Source: Puffinus mauretanicus (lineage: Eukaryota > Chordata > Aves > Procellariiformes > Procellariidae). From it: a DNA stretch of 64,000 nucleotides. Position 1 is the stretch's first letter, and each line of letters begins with the position of its first letter. The stretch is from the NCBI GenBank assembly GCA_023333565.1, contig JAJKFH010001548.1, positions 868,001 through 932,000 on the forward strand, in the 5' to 3' direction. Below are positions 58,921-64,000 of this stretch, in pieces. Under the pieces are notes generated by a model, which was not told the DNA's origin, searched no databases, and saw nothing but the letters and a program-made list of their open reading frames with translations. The position numbers and the translations under genes are program-made.

Positions 58921-59239
58921 TCAGCTGCAAAGGTGGCCGTGCAGATGTAACCCACGGGTGGGGGGATGCGCCTGGACCCAGCCAGCGGCTCCGGGGGCCA
59001 GGGAGGAGGTGGGGGTCCTTTTGGAAACCCCCACCTATTTCTGCCACCCACCGCTCTGTTGCACGCTGAGCCTCTCAGGTGGGAACAGAGACCGGGTGAT
59101 GGAGAACAGCGGGGATGAGGCGGAGGAGGGATCCGAGCGGGAGCTGCCCGGAGGCGGCTGCGGCACGGGGGGCTGCTGGGGGGGCTGCTGGGGGCACTGT
59201 TTGTTCGGACGTGGCGTTTGTGTGAGCCTGATTCTGCAC
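58921..59239. other. GC-rich segment inside CR1, with G-rich period-12 repeat
   Basis: This lies where the CR1 catalytic region should be but shows no match to it. It contains three G-runs separated by CTGCT (about 59167-59195), a 12-bp periodicity able to form a quadruplex. The segment may be inserted or heavily rearranged DNA. Confidence 0.4.
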
Positions 59240-59600
59240 GCTGCCTCCAGTTCTGCTGCTCGTGTTTTTAAAAACCACCGAGAAATGGAAAGGGTCCAGA
59301 AAAGAGCCACAAAAATGGCTGACAAAAATGCCTTTGTTGTGCAAGCATGTATTAGTGCATCTGCGTGGGTTTAGGGCGATGAGAGGGGTACTGAAAGTCT
59401 GTTTATCTAGGGGAGGAGAGCGTAATGGCAGGACTGAGCAGAGGCCGAGCCTGGACGAGGTCACAGTGGGAATATCGGCGAAGGACGTTCCCTTCCGGAC
59501 GGAGGAGGGTGGCAGACTCTCCATCTCTTGGGGCCTCCTTCTGCACTCCGCGTGTCTGTGCAGCAGAGATGTTTTCCCCAGACACTCACCAGCTGCAGCA
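59240..59600 (+). mobile_element. CR1 LINE, reverse-transcriptase C-terminal end
   Basis: CTCCAGTTCTGCTGCTCGTG then ERVQKRATKM (59288-59317) match the conserved end of the CR1 ORF2 product (typical 'ERVQRRATKM'). TCTAGGGGAGGAGAG and GTGGCAGACTCTCCATCTCTTGG follow, matching the usual 'tctagcagag...' and 'gtggattctccatctctt' blocks. Same strand and order as 58806-58920, so both derive from one insertion. Frameshifts are present. Confidence 0.75.
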
Positions 59601-59884
59601 GGGAGTAAAACAGAACGGCTGCTAAAGCGGGGGCGGTGAAGCAGGAGCATCACCCGCATCGTGGGACCGGCGGACGGGCAGAGTCGTGGCCGGGAGAGGA
59701 GGAGAGCTGCAGCCAAGGAAGATGCTGTGATATCTCCACGAGGCTCAGCCGTGTCCCAGGCCGGGCTGTCCCCCTGCCCTGTGGGGACCTTCCACAGCCA
59801 TCAGCTCCCTGTCCCTCTGCCACCGAGGCACTGGGCACGTCCCAGCCTTCCGCACCATGGAAAACCTTCGAAAGGCATCGCTGC

Positions 59885-59958
59885 AAGTCAGGAGAGCTGG
59901 ACATCCTCCGGCTAGACTGTCCTAAGCCCCCTTTGGCTCTCAGGCCTAAAAATAACAA
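59885..59958 (+). mobile_element. CR1 LINE, terminal 3' fragment
   Basis: GTCAGGAGAGCTGGAC, then CGGCTAGACTGTCCTAAGCC and CTTTGGCTCTCAGGCCTAAAAATA, follow the CR1 end 'caggaggtcagactagatgatc...ggtcccttctggccttaaaaat'. It is separated from 59240-59600 by about 280 bp without a match, suggesting another rearrangement. The terminal tail repeat is not recognisable. Confidence 0.5.
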
Positions 59959-60184
59959 TGGTGTGAGGGCTTCATTGAATATTGAACCCAGAAAACCTAA
60001 GCAGTCCAGACCTCTCCTCTGGAGGACACTGGACGTGGCCACAGGTCCCCGTGGGGGCCGTGGAGCCCAGACGTGGGCGGTGGGGCGAGCAGCAAAGCCC
60101 CGTCCCGGTGTTACATCTGCGGCGAGGAGGGGAGCGAGGGGTGGGGAGTGGGGCTTTCTTACTAACTTCTGGGAACTGGAGCTC
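59959..60184. other. Gene-free stretch
   Basis: GC-rich, nothing recognised. Confidence 0.5.
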
Positions 60185-60620
60185 TTCTCTGCGTCAAGGA
60201 TATTATTTATGTGCACGAGATGCAGGCTGATTATGAGAAACATATTGATTGAGGTTTCACAGCTACTGAACACAGTAGATATGTATCAGTTACACCACAG
60301 CCCAAACCTGTATCAATGTGTTTCTAATAATCAGCTGGCATCTCATTAACATAAATAGCTGTCTTCTCCCATTTGGGAGAGCGTCTCCGTGGCTTGCTAA
60401 CTGCACATTACCCAAATGCCAGTCGCTTATTAGAACAATCTTTCCGCAGGTCTAAATCCCGGGGAATGGTGGTGTAATAAGACATCACTTGTTACATAGT
60501 TGTTAGACCTTGGTAAATATGTTTCTAATCAGCAATTAGTACTTAATTAACGTGCTGAAAATATCATTTTCAATCTAAATGAAGCTTTTATGGGAAATCT
60601 GGAAAGAGAGGTGGGAAGAT
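60185..60620. promoter_or_regulatory. AT-rich island, strongest enhancer-like element
   Basis: About 430 bp of complex AT-rich DNA with sharp GC-rich edges. Features include CAATTAG (60533-60539), CTTAATTAA (60542-60550) and an internal direct repeat, GTTTCTAATAATCAGC (60320-60335) and GTTTCTAATCAGC (60521-60533), differing only by a 3-bp ATA insertion. No coding potential or transposon landmark. This is the best candidate for a conserved developmental regulatory element in the window, on appearance only. Confidence 0.45.
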
Positions 60621-61639
60621 GCAAGCAAGTGAAGCTCGGGCGATGAGCTGAAATCAAAATGACATCTTTGAAGGAATCCCTCACCCTGTGCTCGGGACGA
60701 ATGTTTGATCTCATGTCGATACAGCTCCGGGAAAAATGGTGTTGGCTGGGAGTTGTTCCCAGCAGCAGCAGACCAAAACCAGCCATGCAGCCCCGGCAGC
60801 CCCCTGCAGAGTAGCCAGGCATAAAGCTGGGGCAGCCCTGGGGGCTCAGCCTTGCGGGTGCTCCCCTGCGATGACCCCGTCCATCTCGTGTCCCCGTGTG
60901 CTCCGGCAGGTCCGGCGGTGGGGCAGGCGTCAGCCACGCGTGCTCAGGAAGGTGGATTCAAGATGCTCCTCAGATGCTCCACATTAAAATAACCTCCGTG
61001 ATGTGTTTCTATTTTCCTCCAGAGGAAATGTCAGCACGCCTGCTGCCATCTCTGCCTTCCCTCCGTCAGCACATTTTTGTTAGACTTCACTCTCGTTTTT
61101 CCTTCGTGCAGTCAATCCATCTTTGCTTTCGCTTCCCTCTTTTCCTAATGACAGCGGTAGCCAACGGTGGCCCTGGCCCCGGTGCCCGCAGGCTGGCACG
61201 GCATCGCTGCCTTGCACGCAGGTGTAGGGATTCAGGGCTTTAATCTCCGGCGCGATGTGTTCGTCCTTTCATTTCTCAAGTGGTTTGAGGGAATCTTGGC
61301 TCGGCGGCGGGATCGTTAATGCAGAGCAAACAATAGGCTCTTTAGGTCCTTTTCAGCTAATCACCACTGATGCGGGCTGACCTTTCTGTCCCTGCCCTAA
61401 TCCCAAATCTGGATGCCGCTTTGCATCAAGCCACCTCCAAGGGAAGGTGTCAGAGGAGATAAACCCTCGCTGCTGGGGCTGGCCGGGGGTTATTCATCCC
61501 GGCACCCTCTTTCCAAGGAGGCTGAGCCGTGCCGGCCGGGAGCCGGGGTGCTGCCGCCTGCCCGGGGTGCCGGCCGGGGTCCTCCTCTCCCTGCGGAGGT
61601 GGTGGGTGCCCACCTGCTCCCAGCAGGCAACCCCGGCGG
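60621..61639. other. Gene-free stretch
   Basis: GC-rich with moderate CpG near 61500-61620. No exon or transposon recognised. Confidence 0.5.
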
Positions 61640-61970
61640 AGTTTCGGGATCGGAGAGTGTTAGATAGAGTTTGACAGGTTTTACTTCCCCAATACCAAAG
61701 TTGCTAAGAAATACAGCCTTGCGATGCAAGGAGAGAAATAAAACCATTTGTGAGTGTGAGTTAAATTCCAGCAGTTCTTACCCCGCTGGAAGTGACAGAA
61801 ATGTTCAAATAACCAAAATATTTTGAAATGCAACACCGTAAGGGTTTTATTTTTTTTTCCCTATGTTAAATCACTGTTTTTATTTCGAATAAATGGCCCA
61901 GATTTTAGAGAGAGAAAAAGAGTAAAGTAATCTGAGCAGTAAACAAAATCTATGCTGTCATGTACAAACA
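61640..61970. promoter_or_regulatory. AT-rich island
   Basis: AT-rich block with TTTATTTCGAATAAATGG, where arms TTTATT and AATAAA face each other, and a purine run AGAGAGAGAAAAAGAG. No coding potential. Candidate conserved non-coding element. Confidence 0.28.
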
Positions 61971-62239
61971 AGGCGGCGTGGGGGTGAGTGGAGATGCTGG
62001 TCTCTATTTTCCAGTGATGAATAGCTTGGCTGGGGGATGCTCTGAGCTTCGTCAGGGCTAAACCAAGCCCTTACAGCAGACAGCGGCCAGTCCAGTGCCA
62101 AACTGGTTTCAGTGCTGCCTTAAACACTGCTTGGCACCGGGGCTGCAGGGGATGTGCCACAGCACCCACACGAGCAGCGGGGCAGGGACCCTGCCCCAAG
62201 TTCACCCCCAACATTTCCCATGCAGGCCTGACGAGGAGG

Positions 62240-62282
62240 TGGCATAATGATCTTAATTAATTGACCTAATTAAGTTCCCAGC
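62240..62282. promoter_or_regulatory. Homeodomain dyad with perfect 8-bp arms
   Basis: CTTAATTA (62252-62259) and TAATTAAG (62267-62274) are exact reverse complements with a 7-bp spacer. Each arm contains TAATTA, the preferred homeodomain core, so two homeodomain proteins could bind symmetrically. GC-rich DNA lies on either side. Confidence 0.42.
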
Positions 62283-63479
62283 TGGTGGGGAGCTGGGTCT
62301 CACAGCAGCTGGGCTCTCCACGAGGGAGACAATAAAATCTTCAGTAACCAGGAGGGATGTGAAGTGGCCAGCGGGGGACTTGGGCAGGTGAGCAGTGCTT
62401 GGGGCTGGTCAGGCGGGGGCTTTCCCCATGGCCCTCTGGGTTGGGGGGAGAGGTGGCTCCTGCCCTTGCCCTGCCAGCACCTCCCCGTCGGGATTTGGTC
62501 CCCCTGGCTGGGTGCGAGGTGAGATCGGTCAGCACCCCAACGTGACACGAACCTGAGCTGCAAAAGCTTTGGCTCCTGCTCACCCAGGCTGGTGCTGGGT
62601 CCTTGCTGGGTGGCTCTGCACAGACACCCATCTGCCTGTCACCTCTGCCAGAGCCTCTGCTCAGCACCCATCTGTTCCCCACCCTGCCCACACCCCTCCG
62701 CACGCCAGCATCCACAGCCCATATGCAGGGCCCTGGCTGAGGGGAAGGCATTTTTTGGTTGTATGCAGATTTTCTTTCTGCTTTTTCTTTTCCAACACGC
62801 TCCCCACATGGCTTTCCCCCTTTTTCAGCTCTGAAATGGCAACAGCAATCTGTTTCGCTGGTGCTGCACAGCCCGTGTCAGTGGGTAATGCTGAAATGAG
62901 TGACTTGAGCAGGCAGCGTGTGCCAGCGAAAGGATGCTGGTGCCTGGCTTCCCCGGAGCAGAGGGACAGCTGCTCCCTCAGCCGAACGGCTGGAGAATGA
63001 GTTTTCTTTCTCTTTTTTCTAAACCTGGTCCCTGATGGACTCATCTCTCATTTCACCACTTCCCAAGCACTCCTGGAAGGCGGCAGTGCTCTGCTTGGAT
63101 GCTGCTTTAGCAATCAAAAGGAGAGCGCGGCCGGCTAATGTGCGAATGTGGCGGCTGAGGTTTATGCGATGGAGTTGTTGTTGGCTCCCGCCGTGCGGCT
63201 GGTGGTGCCCGGGATGGTGTCGGGTGAGCTGCGCCTGCGGAGAGCGCTGGGGAAAGGGCCTTCTTCACCTCCGAGTCCTGTCTGCGCTGAAGCATTCTCA
63301 TTGTTTGTCCTATCACCGGCGGGGTTTCCTCAAAGTTCCTGGGTGGGAACATTGCAGGGGGATCCAGGAGTTCCCAGGCTGGGCTGGATGGGACCGTGCA
63401 GAAGGACAGGGGTGCGGGACTGAGGTTTGCTGCTTTTGGTGGCATGGGCTGAGCTGCCGTCCACCTCCTCCACAGGTCT
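62283..63479. other. Gene-free stretch
   Basis: GC-rich; nothing recognised. A pyrimidine-rich patch lies near 62770-62830. Confidence 0.5.
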
Positions 63480-63690
63480 GCCAGCTGCGCTTCTAAAGGT
63501 ATAATAAATAGCATAAGAAGATCATTTAATTGAATATATCAAATGGCTGCTTTCAAGCAGAAGTGCATGGGGTGTGACCCAGCCATTGACATACAATCCA
63601 TGATAAACAAACAGCAATTACTCAAACATCATAAAAACAGACTGTAAAAGCTATATAAAACTCAGGAAACACCGGCAAAGTAGCTATTAA
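63480..63690. promoter_or_regulatory. AT-rich island with FOX and TATA-like sites
   Basis: AT-rich complex DNA with ATAAACA (63603-63609, a forkhead core), a CAATTA site (63615-63620) and a perfect-looking TATATAAAA (63652-63660) near its right edge. The edge is followed by GC-rich DNA, so the TATA sequence could also serve a rightward promoter. Candidate conserved non-coding element. Confidence 0.35.
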
Positions 63691-64000
63691 ACTGTGTGGG
63701 AAGGAGAGATGAGTGTGGCTGTCTGCGTGCATCCGTCTGGAAAGCCTGGCCGTGGCGTGGCTGTGGATGGGTGCAGGGAGCGCAAGAGCGAGGCGGCATT
63801 TGGGCCAGGCTGGGCCGGGAAACCAGCCGGTGTGGCTGGCGGGCGCGGTGAAGTGTCCCATGTCCTCCCGAGCAAAAATACCATCGGGGCCACAAGAGCA
63901 ACCAACCGGTCATTGGCTGCTCCCCGGAGGGAGGACTGAGCCCTGGCAGGAGGGGTGGTCCATGCCCTGTGCCACCGCGGGTGCTCCCCTGCCTCTGCGT
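63691..64000. other. Gene-free end of window
   Basis: GC-rich with moderate CpG. No exon recognised before the window ends. Confidence 0.45.

Noticed and set aside
1..64000. tRNA, rRNA, microRNA hairpins, CRISPR arrays, phage or plasmid genes
   Set aside because: I scanned for tRNA B-box patterns, several well-known microRNA sequences and regularly spaced direct repeats and saw none. The CR1 and MIR relics and the CpG island pattern point to a vertebrate genome.

Overview
This window looks like non-coding nuclear DNA of a sauropsid vertebrate, most likely a bird. I see no protein-coding gene that I can support. The vertebrate call rests on decayed copies of CR1 (the dominant LINE of birds, crocodilians and turtles) at about 5566-5700, 18872-18958 and 58806-59958, and on three MIR/CORE-SINE-like relics at 6460-6570, 9215-9330 and 44905-44990. 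The generally GC-rich background with local CpG islands, the low visible transposon load and the absence of any young CR1 tail fit a bird better than a turtle or crocodilian, but they do not prove it. There are no bacterial or phage gene layouts, and the many open frames are short, overlap on both strands and follow base composition.

Layout. 1-10.4 kb is mixed sequence with AT-rich islands (2781-2945, 5030-5200, 5820-6165, 8690-8800), one CR1 and two MIR relics. A dense CpG island with CCAAT- and TATA-like sites lies at 10490-11010 and is one of the two best promoter candidates. 11-22.5 kb is mostly featureless apart from a ZNF143/STAF-like site (18753-18771) beside a CR1 3' relic, and an alternating purine-pyrimidine tract at 20340-20455. 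22.5-31.4 kb holds several AT islands, a strong G-quadruplex motif (25137-25166) and an almost perfect 25-bp palindrome (31300-31324). 31.4-44.5 kb is the plainest part.

From 44.5 kb rightwards the DNA is more structured. It contains a 31-bp inverted repeat pair (44592-44622 and 47880-47910), an AT island with two CTTAATTAA copies (45125-45260), a (GCATC)n pentanucleotide array (50171-50295), and a second promoter candidate with a perfect CTATAAATAG site in CpG-rich DNA (51949-51958). A TATA box with a CTCF-like motif follows at 54216-54240. The last 8 kb is a dense series of AT-rich islands (56385-56715, 57415-57620, 57925-58440, 60185-60620, 61640-61970, 62240-62282, 63480-63690), broken by a rearranged CR1.

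Working interpretation (inference): a gene-poor intergenic or intronic segment carrying a series of candidate regulatory elements. They are AT-rich, homeodomain-motif-rich islands in GC-rich DNA, the usual look of conserved non-coding elements around developmental genes. No target gene can be named from this window, and conservation cannot be tested without an alignment.
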